NCBI GenBank assembly: GCA_032622095.1
Contig: CP136061.1
Coordinates: forward strand, 17,176,440 to 17,240,439
Direction of reading: 5' to 3'
Source of the DNA: Siphonodentalium dalli
Lineage: Eukaryota; Mollusca; Scaphopoda; Gadilida; Siphonodentaliidae
DNA length: 64,000 bases
The position numbers and the translations under genes are program-made. The notes under the pieces were generated by a model. The model saw only the letters and a list, made by a program, of their open reading frames with translations. It ran no database searches and was not told the DNA's origin. Below are positions 1 through 13,137 of the stretch, one piece after another. Every line of letters begins with the position of its first letter. Positions within the stretch are counted from its first letter, which is position 1.

Positions 1-1710
1 ATGAAAATTAAATGGGCTCTGCACTAGTAACATCTGGACTCCTGGGACCCATTAATATTGACAAATGCAACACAAATGAAAAATACATAGTAACTTTCCT
101 CAAACATAGATTATAACCTGACAATCATTGTGTTTGAATCAGTGTACATATGTATATGTAGGCATGGCCATAGCATGTTTTTGAAATACTGCAGAGTGCA
201 GACCATAAATTTTCACTAGAATATACATGTAGTTACTGCATGTACATCACACACATAAGGCGACTGACACACATAAACGTACCTGCAGGGTTCACAATAT
301 TTGACATGTAAAGTATATATATATCTCCTGTGCCTATAACATCAAACCAAACGGTTTACAGTACTTTTACTGACATTTTTGGAGTGGCACATATACATAC
401 ATTTTGGAGTGGCACATATACATACATGTTACGCACCACCTTTAAAGTCAATTTAAAGGGACGAAATGAAAAATAAATTTGTGCAAGTATAATGGAGATC
501 TATATTGCATTACAACATCCACAAATCTACAAAATCTACAAAAACATCTGACTATCATAGACATTGGTAATGTGATAATTTTTCCTTGATAAGTTGAAAC
601 ATGAGGGACGATTGCATAGCTTGGCTACATGCAGAATGTAGATTTGTATGTATTTATATCTGCATATCAACTGATGCTTGTATTTTTCTTCTAACTCACT
701 CCAGGCTAGCCATTATTTGTTCTAGAATAATGTACATGTTAGGGAAATTGTAGAACCTTTATACAAAATGGTGATGCAGCCAATCAAAATTGATGTGGGA
801 CTGATAAAGACACAACCTGCTCGACTGCTGAATCATACTGATTGATCAAATTGTAGTAACTCAACATTTACTAAACCTACTTGTGGGCTGAGTATAATTC
901 AATTCAACATTAGAATACCATAAAAACACCCTGTTCTCCCATAAGTTTAAAGAAAATAACACATTGAACTCATTTACAAGTATATTGCTAATGTGATATA
1001 TGTCATTCCATTTATAACCATTTTGGCAGCCATCTCACATCAAAGGCCATGAAATCTAGATAACAAAAGATGAACTACATTCAAATTATATCACCAGGTA
1101 ACCTTTTTGTAGGAGTTTTAGGTTACTGATCAAATACCGTATAATTGATGATTTCCTCAACATCTTTGTTATTGGGAAAATGTCTGTTTTTCATTCTACG
1201 ACCAATATATTCCATCCAAAAACCTTATTTTCAGGGTCAAGAGCTCCTTGGAGGTCAATCTCATCCAATAATGGTACAGAAATTATACCTATATGTGGCA
1301 CCGATGGATATAGATCAATAAAATTGGGGGCTCAGCTTTGAGATAAAAGTGCTGAACCCCAAAATTGGGCCCTTAAAAATGGATTTTTTTTGGTTTTTGG
1401 CAATTATCTTAAAAACCATTGACTTTTGGATATGAAAATGTATTACTGACCCCCCATAATGTGGCCATTCTGCACATTTTGAGTGGTCACACGACCCCCT
1501 ATGTCCAACGGTTCTGGAGATATAGTCACGGCGGGTGGTAGTACTTCTCGCAAAAAGGGGCGTGGCCATTTGACCCATTTCGCCCTCAATGGGAAATGTG
1601 TCACCAACCAAATATTGTTCGTGTACCTTCAATTAGTGGATTCGTGAAGAGTTTTGCTCTGGACATAAAAGTGCATACAAAACGCCCTCAGCTACTAGAG
1701 TATATACCAT
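1..1710. other. AT-rich non-coding sequence, no exon recognised
   Basis: Probably an upstream DOCK intron. A 26-bp motif (TTTTGGAGTGGCACATATAC…) is tandemly duplicated at about 375-428. The short reverse-strand ORF near 1315-1632 has no recognisable domain. Confidence 0.5.
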
Positions 1711-2380
1711 TTAACCCTTTCAGTGCCAGGGGCCGATGTTACTGTCTGTAAAATTGGCCCTAAATTTTTTTTTTAAATTTGAATTTTGTTTGGGTATGCT
1801 TAACCCTTTTAGTGCCAGGGGCCGATCTCATCGGCCCAAATTTATGGTCTGTAGAGTGCCCTAAAAAAAATTAAAAAATGATTTTTTTTTTTTTTTTTAA
1901 AATATATTTTTTTGGGTTAGGCCAATGCATTCTCTTATATATGCGAGGCGACCTATGATCGACTCGCATATATAAGAGAATGCATGGCACAGGGTATATG
2001 GGTCAATACAAAAATCGGACCTGGCACTCAAAGGGTTAAGCATGCTATAGCGAATTAAAAACAAACTGGATAAACCTTAGGGGCATGTTATAACTCAAAA
2101 CTATCACCAAGTATTCATAGTAATAAGTTTGATGCCCATGAAAAACGTAATATTCCCTGGCACTAAACCTACAAAATAAGTCTGTTAAAGAATATAAGAA
2201 AAAATTATTAAAATTGTAAAAAAATTTTAAAAATAATAACAAATGATGAAAAATTGTTAGGCCAATGCATTCTCTTATATATGTGAGGCGACCTATGGTC
2301 AACTCGCATATATAAGGGAATGCATTGGCACAGGGTAAATGGGTTGATACAAAAATCGGACTTGGCACTGAAAGGGTTAA
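1711..2380 (+). mobile_element. TTAA-flanked MITE (CAGTGCCA ends) with a related copy nested inside
   Basis: The outer element starts TTAACCCTTTCAGTGCCA and ends TGGCACTGAAAGGGTTAA. A second element of the same family occupies 1800-2039 and sits exactly at the internal TTAA of the outer one: the intact copy at 33159-33654 reads GTGCTTAAGCATGCTATAG there. TTAA duplication and CCCTTT ends are piggyBac hallmarks. Both contain the palindrome ATTCTCTTATATATGCGAG…CTCGCATATATAAGAGAAT. Confidence 0.85.
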
Positions 2381-2961
2381 TCACATCAGGAATGAAGGAT
2401 CATTTGAAGTCGAAATTATTGTAAAGTTATCTGTAACTTCACAGTGTTGTTCCTGGATCAGGAATGAGTGATAAAATCTCATATGTTCAGCCTCCACTTC
2501 GACTCTAATGTAATTATCCTAACACATTACCTGTACCTTTTATTAAGCTGAGGATAAAATACCATAAAAATGAAGTGGACGTAATTATTTTCAAATATTC
2601 ACAAATATGCCTCACCACACTTAAATAAATTAAACTTTTTTAAAATGTTTATTGTGGCTCAAAACATGACAGTAAGGACCACACTCGTGGTGTATACACA
2701 ATAGGGTATGTTTTGGTTTGGCGACCAACGTGACATTGCACTCTAATAGTAGGTGACCCAGGAGTATTATGTTACATACCATGATACCAGGACCTCAACA
2801 AAGGTCCACTCTCCTTTCTCTATTCTGTTTAGGAGATCATTTCATGTTTAGTTAAGTTTTATTTTAATTCACAAGTTCCTCATGACAAGATTATGAGCGG
2901 GACAAGATACAATTCATCACTGTTGATATACAACACAATGATTCTAAACTCATGTTATTTC

Positions 2962-3133
2962 CAAGCCTTGAAATAGTGTGTCTGTCATTTGTCATTCTGC
3001 TTACACCTCAGCAGAATGAGAGTTCCCAGAGGGTGAATTTGGTGATGCTAGCCCACTAGGCGGGGTAGCATCACTAAATTCACCCTCTGGGGACCTCATT
3101 CTGCAAATGACAGACACACTATTTCAAGGCTTG
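2962..3133. mobile_element. Foldback MITE, CAAGCCTTGAAATAG family
   Basis: Near-complete palindrome whose two arms carry CAGAATGAGGTCCCCAGAGG and its complement, with CAAGCCTTGAAATAG at the tips. This family recurs about 16 times in the window. The left arm here has a small internal rearrangement (TTTGTCATTCTGCTTACACC). Confidence 0.85.
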
Positions 3134-3502
3134 GTTATTTCATACATTGAGAGATATTTGCTTCTGGTTTTACACTTTTGTGCAGATTGTGTCTGTAGTT
3201 AGACATGACGTCCAAAAGGTTTAAAAAGTAGTGACTATAGTATGCTCATATTTATTTTTAGTTGATAAGCCATTTTGAGCTAAAATCAGTCAAATAGCTG
3301 GTCGTGAGATAATCCCGGAACCAGAAGATTTCTAGAGATTGAATCAAGTGCCGTCCTTCCCCCACCCACCCCCACCCCCCCACCCCCACCCCCCCCACCC
3401 CCACCCCCAACACAGATGCAGTACTTCAGCGAACTCTGTCTTATCTTCCATGCTTCCCCCTTCCCTGACTGAATGTACAATAATATCTTGTTCTTTCTGT
3501 AT
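3134..3502. other. Non-coding stretch with a C-rich tract
   Basis: CCCCACC repeats at 3355-3412 make a glycine/valine reverse-strand ORF that I do not accept as a gene. Confidence 0.6.
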
Positions 3503-3735
3503 TTAACCCTTTCATGATGGGAACTGTGCTGGTGCAGCATTAAAGATCATGTGCCAGTGCAATCTTATAAATGCAAGTCCCACATAGGGAGCCGCGCATA
3601 TATAATAGAATGCACTGGCTTACACGATTATGGTAAATATTGTTAGGACAATGCATTCTCTTATATATATGAGGCGATCCCTATGGTAGACTCAAATATA
3701 TAAGAGAACCCAGTGGCACAGGGTTTTCGAAAACT
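3503..3735 (+). mobile_element. TTAA-type MITE fragment (CATGA-GGGA ends)
   Basis: Starts TTAACCCTTTCATGATGGGA, then two hairpin modules. The 3' terminus with the second TTAA is missing, so this copy is truncated after CACAGGGTTTTCG. Confidence 0.7.
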
Positions 3736-4876
3736 TAATTTTTATGATCAAAACATAACGTGTAACTGATACTCGACATGCATGTATCTGCGTTTATATT
3801 TTATTTTTTTTATTTTCCTGAAAAATATTTATATTAGACATCAACAGCTTCATCTTTTAGAATTATATTTAATTTATTTGGAATAACATGAAAATCACTT
3901 AACCTACAGCTACAGCTGGTCATAATATTGTGAGTTTATAGTACACTCACATCTTTATAGTACACTCACTTGTTTATAGTACTCTCACTTGTTTATTTGT
4001 TCAATTAGATTCTTTCGATATGAAACATTATCTTTTTCTTGAAAAACCAGGAAGTATTGTTTTGGAAGAAGTGTTCAAGATAATGTTCTAAACATTATAT
4101 TTTCGCAGAAATAAATAAATTTTTTGAGTGGGCGATTTTGATTAGTGTGTGAGAATACAGAAGAAAACATGGCTGGAATTGGTTCCCATGTTTATTGATA
4201 TTTTAATTACCTATAACCCTGGTGTTAAATCTCACCCTCCTTTGTAGAGGATTAACATTGGCTTTCCAACACCCAGATAAGAATGCCAAACATCCCCTTT
4301 GTATCCCCATACACTATAGAAACATTAAATACTTCTTCTGGTATTCTTTATGCCTGGGAATCATTTAGTGGTTAGATGTGAAGCCAGCAGCACATTCTGT
4401 TGATGGTCTGTGGTCAGCTTGAACTTTTGATCCCTTCTCACTTATCTCCACCACTCCTTTGTCATTTCCTGTTTATTTCTTAAATGTTCTTTACATCCCT
4501 GCATTTCCTGTGTCCGCATCTGGCATATGCATTTTGACACATTACATCTTCCTCAATGAAACTGACCAGACATTTCATTCTTTGAAACTTCTCCAGCTAC
4601 CAGCATGTGTTTATCAAGTTTCACCTGTGCAATGGCATATGCAAAAGTACTCCAAAGTCACTGTCTAATATTCCCTACTGTATACACCCATCTGTAAGCC
4701 TATACCTGAGGATAAGCCCAGTCTTTGTTTTTGCTCCCAAAATAACCATGGGGTGGTCCTTGTAGATAAGCCCCCCCCCCCCCCCCCCCCCCCCCCCAAT
4801 TTTAGAACTTATAGATGGCGAGTATTATTGATATCAAGTTAACTCTGATTTAAGATTGCTCCAGCTGACTTCCATT
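3736..4876. other. Non-coding, probably intronic; poly-C tract
   Basis: There is no exon-like sequence. A run of 27 C residues lies at 4771-4797. The forward ORF at 4459-4668 has no family resemblance. Confidence 0.5.
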
Positions 4877-7800
4877 GAAAACTCATTAATACTACCTGCC
4901 CCATTGTGTTTTACAGAATGCTGTAAACTCATTAATACTACCTGCCCCATTGTGTTCTACAGACCGCTGTATACTCATTAATACTACCTGCCCCATTGTG
5001 TTCTACAGACCGCTGTAAACTCATTAATACTACCTGCCCCATTGTGTTTTACAGAATGCTGTAAACTCATTAATACTACCTGTCCCATTGTGTTTTACAG
5101 ACCGCTGTATACTCATTAATACTACCTGCCCCATTGTGTTTTACAGAATGCTGTAAACTCATTAATACTACCTGCCCCATTGTGTTTTACAGAATGCTGT
5201 AAACTCATTAATACTACCTGCCCCATTGTGTTTTACAGAATGCTGTAAACTTATTAATACTACCTGCCCCATTGTGTTTTACAGACCGCTGTAAACTCAT
5301 TAATACTACCTGTCCCATTGTGTTTTACAGACCGCTGTAAACTCATTAATACTACCTGTCCCATTGTGTTTTACAGAATGCTGTAAACTCATTAATACTA
5401 CCTGCCCCATTGTGTTTTACAGAATGCTGTAAACTCATTAATACTACCTGTCCCATTGTGTTTTACAGACCGCTGTAAACTCATTAATACTACCTGTCCC
5501 ATTGTGTTTTACAGACCGCTGTAAACTCATTAATACTACCTGCCCCATTGTGTTTTACAGAATGCTGTAAACTCATTAATACTACCTGCCCCATTGTGTT
5601 TTACAGAATGCTGTAAACTCATTAATACTACCTGTCCCATTGTGTTTTACAGAATGCTGTAAACTCATTAATACTACCTGCCCCATTGTGTTTTACAGAA
5701 TGCTGTAAACTCATTAATACTACCTGCCCCATTGTGTTTTACAGAATGCTGTAAACTCATTAATACTACCTGCCCCATTGTGTTTTACAGAATGCTGTAA
5801 ACTCATTAATACTACCTGCCCCATTGTGTTTTACAGAATGCTGTAAACTCATTAATACTACCTGCCCCATTGTGTTTTACAGAATGCTGTAAACTTATTA
5901 ATACTACCTGCCCCATTGTGTTTTACAGAATGCTGTAAACTTATTAATACTACCTGCCCCATTGTGTTTTACAGAATGCTGTAAACTCATTAATACTACC
6001 TGCCCCATTGTGTTTTACAGACCGCTGTAAACTCATTAATACTACCTGCCCCATTGTGTTTTACAGAATGCTGTAAACTCATTAATACTACCTGCCCCAT
6101 TGTGTTTTACAGAATGCTGTAAACTTATTAATACTACCTGCCCCATTGTGTTTTACAGACCGCTGTAAACTCATTAATACTACCTGCCCCATTGTGTTTT
6201 ACAGAATGCTGTAAACTCATTAATACTACCTGCCCCATTGTGTTTTACAGAATGCTGTAAACTTATTAATACTACCTGCCCCATTGTGTATTACAGACCG
6301 CTGTAAACTCATTAATACTACCTGCCCCATTGTGTTTTACAGAATGCTGTAAACTCATTAATACTACCTGCCCCATTGTGTTTTACAGAATGCTGTAAAC
6401 TCATTAATACTACCTGCCCCATTGTGTTTTACAGAATGCTGTAAACTCATTAATACTACCTGCCCCATTGTGTTTTACAGAATGCTGTAAACTCATTAAT
6501 ACTACCTGTCCCATTGTGTTTTACAGAATGCTGTAAACTCATTAATACTACCTGCCCCATTGTGTTTTACAGAATGCTGTAAACTCATTAATACTACCTG
6601 CCCCATTGTGTTTTACAGAATGCTGTAAACTCATTAATACTACCTGCCCCATTGTGTTTTACAGAATGCTGTAAACTCATTAATACTACCTGCCCCATTG
6701 TGTTTTACAGACCGCTGTATACTCATTAATACTACCTGCCCCATTGTGTTTTACAGAATGCTGTAAACTTATTAATACTACCTGCCCCATTGTGTTTTAC
6801 AGACCGCTGTAAACTCATTAATACTACCTGCCCCATTGTGTTTTACAGAATGCTGTAAACTCATTAATACTACCTGCCCCATTGTGTTTTACAGACCGCT
6901 GTAAACTCATTAATACTACCTGTCCCATTGTGTTTTACAGAATGCTGTAAACTCATTAATACTACCTGCCCCATTGTGTTTTACAGACCGCTGTAAACTC
7001 ATTAATACTACCTGCCCCATTGTGTTTTACAGAATGCTGTAAACTCATTAATACTACCTGCCCCATTGTGTTTTACAGACCGCTGTAAACTCATTAATAC
7101 TACCTGCCCCATTGTGTTTTACAGAATGCTGTAAACTCATTAATACTACCTGCCCCATTGTGTTTTACAGAATGCTGTAAACTCATTAATACTACCTGCC
7201 CCATTGTGTTTTACAGAATGCTGTAAACTTATTAATACTACCTGCCCCATTGTGTTTTACAGACCGCTGTAAACTTATTAATACTACCTGCCCCATTGTG
7301 TTTTACAGAATGCTGTAAACTCATTAATACTACCTGCCCCATTGTGTTTTACAGAATGCTGTAAACTTATTAATACTACCTGCCCCATTGTGTTTTACAG
7401 ACCGCTGTAAACTCATTAATACTACCTGTCCCATTGTGTTTTACAGAATGCTGTAAACTCATTAATACTACCTGCCCCATTGTGTTTTACAGAATGCTGT
7501 AAACTCATTAATACTACCTGCCCCATTGTGTTTTACAGACCGCTGTATACTCATTAATACTACCTGCCCCATTGTGTTTTACAGAATGCTGTAAACTTAT
7601 TAATACTACCTGCCCCATTGTGTTTTACAGAATGCTGTAAACTTATTAATACTACCTGCCCCATTGTGTTTTACAGACCGCTGTAAACTCATTAATACTA
7701 CCTGCCCCATTGTGTTTTACAGAATGCTGTAAACTCATTAATACTACCTGCCCCATTGTGTTTTACAGACCGCTGTATACTCATTAATACTACCTGCCCC

Positions 7801-8237
7801 ATTGTGTTTTACAGAATGCTGTAAACTCATTAATACTACCTGCCCCATTGTGTTTTACAGACCGCTGTAAACTCATTAATACTACCTGCCCCATTGTGTT
7901 TTACAGAATGCTGTAAACTCATTAATACTACCTGCCCCATTGTGTTCTACAGACCGCTGTAAACTCATTAATACTACCTGCCCCATTGTGTTTTACAGAC
8001 CGCTGTAAACTCATTAATACTACCTGCCCCATTGTGTTTTACAGAATGCTGTAAACTCATTAATACTACCTGCCCCATTGTGTTTTACAGAATGCTGTAA
8101 ACTCATTAATACTACCTGCCCCATTGTGTTTTACAGAATGCTGTAAACTCATTAATACTACCTGCCCCATTGTGTTTTACAGAATGCTGTAAACTTATTA
8201 ATACTACCTGCCCCATTGTGTATTACAGACCGCTGTA
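4877..8237 (+). repeat. 46-bp minisatellite, 73 copies, acceptor-like unit
   Basis: The unit can be read as A(AT/CC)GCTGTAAACTCATT, AATACTACCTGCCCCATTG and TGTTTTACAG. ACAG ends at 4916 in the first copy and 8228 in the last: 3312 bp, exactly 72 periods, so no net indel. Variants are AATG/ACCG, CTCATT/CTTATT, TGCCCC/TGTCCC, GTAAAC/GTATAC and TTTTACAG/TTCTACAG/TATTACAG. It has no long ORF because 46 is not a multiple of three. It lies in the sequence preceding the 11484 exon. Confidence 0.96.
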
Positions 8238-9582
8238 TCACAACATATAAGATGATCTTTGTATCTTGTTTTGAATATTTAACACAAAACAAATATATTC
8301 ATAAAATAACATAATATACATCTTGATTAGCACTATGAAGCACTATGAGTGTAAACTGAAGGTTTTCCATGTGGGGGTCAGGGGTCTTCAAAGTTAATCT
8401 CAATCCCAAGTTTATATGTCAAATGTCAAATAATTCATGGTCCCCCCCCCCCCTTTACAAATGGTGTACATGTATACAGTAATTCTCTGAGGTGATTCAT
8501 GTTGTGGGAATCTGAAGCCTAATATTATTACCATTGTCTGGTTTCAGCAATAAATTTGTAAATAATTTGTAACCTCCAAGTAACATGTTTTAACACTTCA
8601 ACATTCCATTTTAAACTTTGGCTTTATGTTCAATTTTCACATGACATATTTTTGTCTGTAGACCATTGATGACCAGTATAGTCAACTTTAACTCTCGATC
8701 AGTTCTAAGTTTCCTTCTGTCATCTCCTGTTTATTTCCTCTCATTTTATTTCTCTATTTCTGTGGCACAAGCCTGTATTTAGTGTATCAGAACCAATAGA
8801 GAGCCTCTTATAGACTGGAGAAAACAACACTCCATAGTGCATGCTTCCATCTGTGTGAGGCTCCCTTTGGGTTACCTATAAAACATTCATGAGTTATTTC
8901 ACTAATCAGTGTAATTAGAACATCATTATTTGTTCCAGTCATTAAACTTACAATTTATAAATTCTGATTGATTTGTGCCGGCCATTAAACTTACAATTTA
9001 TAAATTCTGATGGCAATCGCTGTCACAAAACTCAATAATATTTGCAAATGAGGATTTAGAAAAAATTAAAATGGGCAAGAAATAATGGCTTTGAATTGCA
9101 TGCATATTAGAACACCATGGAATCCCTTGATAATTGTGGAGATATCGCCTTATATTTCTAGACTGTCATCTTTGAAATCGACCTGTTTAAGGGAGACGCC
9201 TTTTTGTAAATCATTCAGCACATCCTCATTTATTCCTGGGTGATAGAACCTCTCTGTTCTAAGCCTGGGTTAGTTTTAATATGTCACTCTATCAACAGAC
9301 CAGGCTTAGATATATCACTCTATTAGTAAGATTGCCTGTCAACTGTGCTGTGTCTATGTTTATCTAGATCCATATTTATTGCTTTATCTAGCAGAAGAAA
9401 AAACAATTTTGTGGTAACATGAGCCATTATGACCTTCCCCAGGCTTAAAATTCTTGGGCAGTTTTCTCTTTGATTTAATTTCCATCCTTGGAATATTTTA
9501 ACAGCTTCCTTGGGTAATCTCCAGTAATTTGTGTAATGCTGGAGGCTTTTAGTTTTAATTATGTTCAGTTATATAATTGAGG
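8238..9582. other. Mostly unique intronic sequence
   Basis: Holds a small MITE-like piece at about 8795-8873 (CCATAGTGCATGCTTCCATC motif, also near 32430), a duplicated 36-bp motif (CATTAAACTTACAATTTATA) at about 8938-9010, and nothing coding that I can support. Confidence 0.5.
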
Positions 9583-10092
9583 TACCTTTAAAGGCACGTG
9601 CGGCCTTTGTTGTCGAAAATATTCATTTTTGTTCCAACCACCGTAAACAGAAAAACATTAAAACGCATACAGTTTCGTTCATATATACCATGACCATCGC
9701 GTAAACAGCATGTTATCACCAAGACCTACTATATTTTACATAAGCAAGAGTATGATTGTGTTACAGAAGACAGCATAATGCTACTGGCTAATCACACATA
9801 AATGGCATAAACGCTCTTTATTAATTCTATATCAGGAATTTACCAACAAAGAACGCTCTTTATGTTTACCATCATAATATAAACAAACACCAGGAAAGTT
9901 ACTTTTTATGCATTTGTTTACATAACAATGGTCAAACATATGTCAATACCATACAGTTTATGCGATATTTCTTATTTGTATACGGACAAAGTCTGTCTAC
10001 ATTTTGATGTTCTTTCTGTTTGTGGCGGTTTTTGACGGTGGAAATATTTTCACATGATACCTAGCGCCAAGGCCAACCGTATCTTTAAGAGG
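9583..10092. mobile_element. Possible non-autonomous DNA transposon with imperfect inverted ends
   Basis: The left end (TTTAAAGGCACGTGCGGCC… TGTCGAAAATATT) and the right end (AATATTTTCACATG… GGCCAACCGTATCTTTAAGA) are imperfect inverted repeats about 70 bp long. No clear target duplication is seen and no transposase remains. Confidence 0.45.
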
Positions 10093-10735
10093 TTTCCATG
10101 CCTGAGCTATGTCAGGAAGTGGAAAGTTTAGATGGACCTACAAAGAAAACTACCTAATTGTTCAGCATCATGTAGTACCCCACATGAAGGAATCTATGCT
10201 ATCTGAAGACCACATCAAGTGTATTATATAACAATAAACATTTTGTGAAGAGCATTCTCAGCAAATATACAAATTAAGTGGAAATGAATAACTGCCATAA
10301 AAAGTACATGATCTGAACTAGTAAAAGGGTGGAATGGCAATTTAATTGAGTTCAATACTGCTTCAAGAATCTTAATATTATGTCATTTTTATTCAAATCA
10401 ATTAAATTTGTCTACTTGCTGAGAAAGCTCTTCCTAAAATTTCTCTTCTAAGCTGTTCTAAGACTATGATTAAAGTCATCTTTTTGACATTTTTATTGTT
10501 ATATAATATGCTTGATGTGGTCTTCATATACATGTAGCATAGATTCCTTCATGTGGTGTACTAGCTTAACAATTAATTTCCATCTCCTGACATACATGTA
10601 GCTCAGGTGTGGAAATCCCTTAATGCTGGTGTCTTCAGGAAATTGTCAGGAACGCAGTCTGAGATAAATTTATTAATTCATAAAATAATCTAAATTCATC
10701 ATGAAAAGAGGCAATGACTACTGTCTGAGTATAAC

Positions 10736-11274
10736 TTAACCTTTTCATGATGGTACATGTAGCTGCGCGGGTGCAGCTTTAAATATCATGTACCTCACAT
10801 ATATCAGAGAATACACTGGCTTACAAGGTCATGGTAAATATTGTTAGGCCAATGTATTCTCTTATATATGATAACAAATTGTTAAAGAATGTAAGAAATA
10901 ATAAAAAATGATAAAAATTGTTAATGTATGTAAGAAAAAAATTATAACAATTGATAAAGAATGTAAGAAAAAATTATAAAAATGATAAAATTGTTTAAGA
11001 ATACATTGTATAAGAAAATATTGTGAAAATTGTTATAGAATGTAAGAAAAAATGATAAAAAATGATAAAAATTGTTATAGAATCAGATAGAATGTAACAA
11101 AAAATGATAAAAATTGTAAAAGAATGTAAGAAAAATTGATAAAAAATTGTTAGGCCAATGCATTCTCTTTTATATGCGAGGCGACCTATGGTCGACTTGC
11201 ATATATATAAGATAAAGCACAGGCACATGGTCGTTAATGTTGAGTCATTGCAGCTCCCGTAATGAAAGGGTTAA
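10736..11274 (+). mobile_element. TTAA-type MITE (CATGA ends) with expanded AT-rich centre
   Basis: TTAA at both ends, CCTTTTCATGATGG at the left and AATGAAAGGG at the right. The centre is expanded by imperfect repeats of about 30 bp (AAGAATGTAAGAAAAAATGA), also seen at 42780-42980. Confidence 0.8.
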
Positions 11275-11483
11275 TTACTCTGCCGGTCTGGCGCAGTCAA
11301 AACCCAATGATGACCCTGATCGATATTCCAGTCATTTCTTATTTTTTAAATTAAATACAAATTAAGCCAACTGTCTTCAGAAAATTAATACTCCTCACTG
11401 AAATACCACCTTTGGGTAGTGTGGGGGTGGTGCTTGGTTACTTATAAGCATACTAACAATTCCACCTTTATTATTTTTTGCAG

Positions 11484-11544
11484 GCAGGTCCTGGAGGGAG
11501 AAGACAATGCCGACAAACGGATGCTGTGTACCTTTAACCTTCTG
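11484..11544 (+). CDS. DOCK gene exon, start of DHR-2 (…CTFNLL)
   Basis: First DOCK exon I can recognise. It follows a T-rich tract and TTTTTTGCAG and ends in TTCTG|GTGAGT, a strong donor. It encodes about 20 residues including KRMLCTFNLL, which matches the DOCK signature 'CTVNL(L/M)' directly before the 'NFYK' start of the next exon. The exon ends in phase 0, as the 19213 exon requires. The start is ambiguous: the acceptor could be CAG at 11481-11483 (exon from 11484, starting inside a codon) or CAG at 11485-11487 (exon from 11488, in phase), a NAGNAG-like tandem acceptor (GCAGGCAG). The previous exon is not in the window or was not recognised, so the phase cannot decide. DHR-2 lobe A begins about here in known DOCK proteins. 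Confidence 0.87.
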
Positions 11545-11720
11545 GTGAGTAGCTACCATTAACAGGAGGGTGCCCCAAAGAGTTCTCAGTATTAACAGAT
11601 GAGTAGAGAGATATGAACTTGAGAAAGTGCAGAAATCAGGTGTCCAAATTATTACAAGCATGCCCATACAAGTATAAAATGTTTTATAGAATTTACACTG
11701 TGTCATACATAGTCACTGTC

Positions 11721-11960
11721 CAGTAATGCCCTAAATAATTGACTCCTTAACCACAGCAGTACGTATCATGGGTAATTTTTCAGGATTTACCCGGAAATAT
11801 GGCTTGTTGCCATTCATCGGAAAGCTCTCCCCTGTTGCCATTCATCGAAAGCTCTCGGGAGAGCTTTCCGATGAATGGCAACAAGCCATATTTCCGACTA
11901 AATCCTAAATAAAATTACCCATAATTCTGCTGTGAGTCGATTATTTAGGGCATTACTGTA
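11721..11960. mobile_element. TA-flanked foldback MITE, CAGTAATGCCC family
   Basis: Ends CAGTAATGCCC / GGGCATTACTG and a long palindrome meeting at AAAGCTCTC…GAGAGCTTT. TA next to the tips and the CAGT start suggest mobilisation by a Tc1/mariner transposase. It begins about 180 bases after the 11484 exon. Confidence 0.8.
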
Positions 11961-12689
11961 ATTAGCAAGTGCATCGGGTATCCATTATCAATGCTGGTTT
12001 GCTTCCCAACAAATTGAGCTCACTTTGATAAATTACTTTTCACTACAAAGTTTTATAAACCCAGAATATCACCTTGAGGAGCCTGATGCATTGTTTAAAA
12101 TGATTGAATCCATTTTGTGTTATACGGAGCATCCTGTTAGAACTCTGATTCGTGATAAAGGATATCATAAGTGAATTCCTCTTATATTTTATCTGTAAAC
12201 CGAGACCCCCAGTCACCTTTTATCAGATATAGTTTGTTGGTTTTTCTTCACTTGTTCATTTTCACTCAGGATGTCAGCATTTTGACAATAAACAATTTAT
12301 CTTTACAAAAATGTATTTTGTAATAAGGAGAACATGTTTATTATGTCGATATCATGGTTGGGATTTATAGTGCAAAAGATTATATGTTTTCATAACTCCA
12401 AGGCTGGGTTAGTGTTGATTGGTGCCACATTGGAAAGTCGTACCATGAGTTTTGTGAGTCTGTCCGTCCATAGCTTTGGAGCTATCTTTCTCAGTCATTT
12501 TAGGCCAGATTTGTATGATCTTTGATGGGAAAGGATATACTCATTGCAAAAAAAATTGTAAATTTTTGCAATGTTACGACTAACTTTGCATGTCATCATA
12601 GGTCATGTTTGAATGACCTTTAGGCACTGTTTACTCCATGTTTGAATGACCTTCAGGCACTATTTACACATGTTGTGATATGCTCCGGC

Positions 12690-12870
12690 TAGTGAACCTT
12701 GCATATTTAAGAGAATGCATTGGCCTAACAATATTTACCTTGACCTTGTAAGCCAGTACATTCTCTTATATATGCGAGGTTCTATATGGGAGACTCGCAA
12801 TTATAAAAGAATGCACTGGCACAGGATTGTTAATGCTGCACCAGCACTGCTCCCGTCATGAACCTCATGA
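12690..12870 (-). mobile_element. TTAA-type MITE fragment
   Basis: Two hairpin modules and an end GCACCAGCACTGCTCCCGTC matching the CATGACGGGAGC family on the other strand. The left end is missing. Between 11961 and 12690 I see only non-coding sequence. Confidence 0.65.
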
Positions 12871-13137
12871 AATGGCTAAATTGTTTCCTCTCTTCACCTA
12901 AAACCCATGCAACACAACACGGCCTATCATCCCTGAATCTTCATGATTGGCTGGAAAATTAAGCCTGAAATGGATGCCCAAATGCACACATTCAATTAAT
13001 GGTATAAAAGCATTCTATTATTTGGTGGACGATATTGATACAGAAACTGATTGCATCTCACTGTTGAGTGGAAACACAGATGATCGATAGTGAAATTTCC
13101 TGCTAGCCATTTGCTGCTAGCCATTTGTAGAGGCTTC

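Noticed and set aside
2045-2368. Short ORFs with the phrase 'CANAFPYICE…GRLTYIRECIGL' in many places
   Set aside because: All are translations of the TTAA-family hairpin module on one strand or the other, recurring wherever the module occurs; not genes.
3286-3540. Glycine-rich reverse ORF
   Set aside because: Product of a CCCCACC low-complexity run; the same applies to 58541-58810.
4877-8237. CRISPR array
   Set aside because: The 46-bp units are contiguous with no unique spacers, and the setting is an intron-rich animal gene. The same holds for the 48-bp and 29-bp arrays.
8641-8720. Possible exon after TTTTTGTCTGTAG
   Set aside because: Reads TIDDQYSQL and then stops; no donor and no DOCK similarity.
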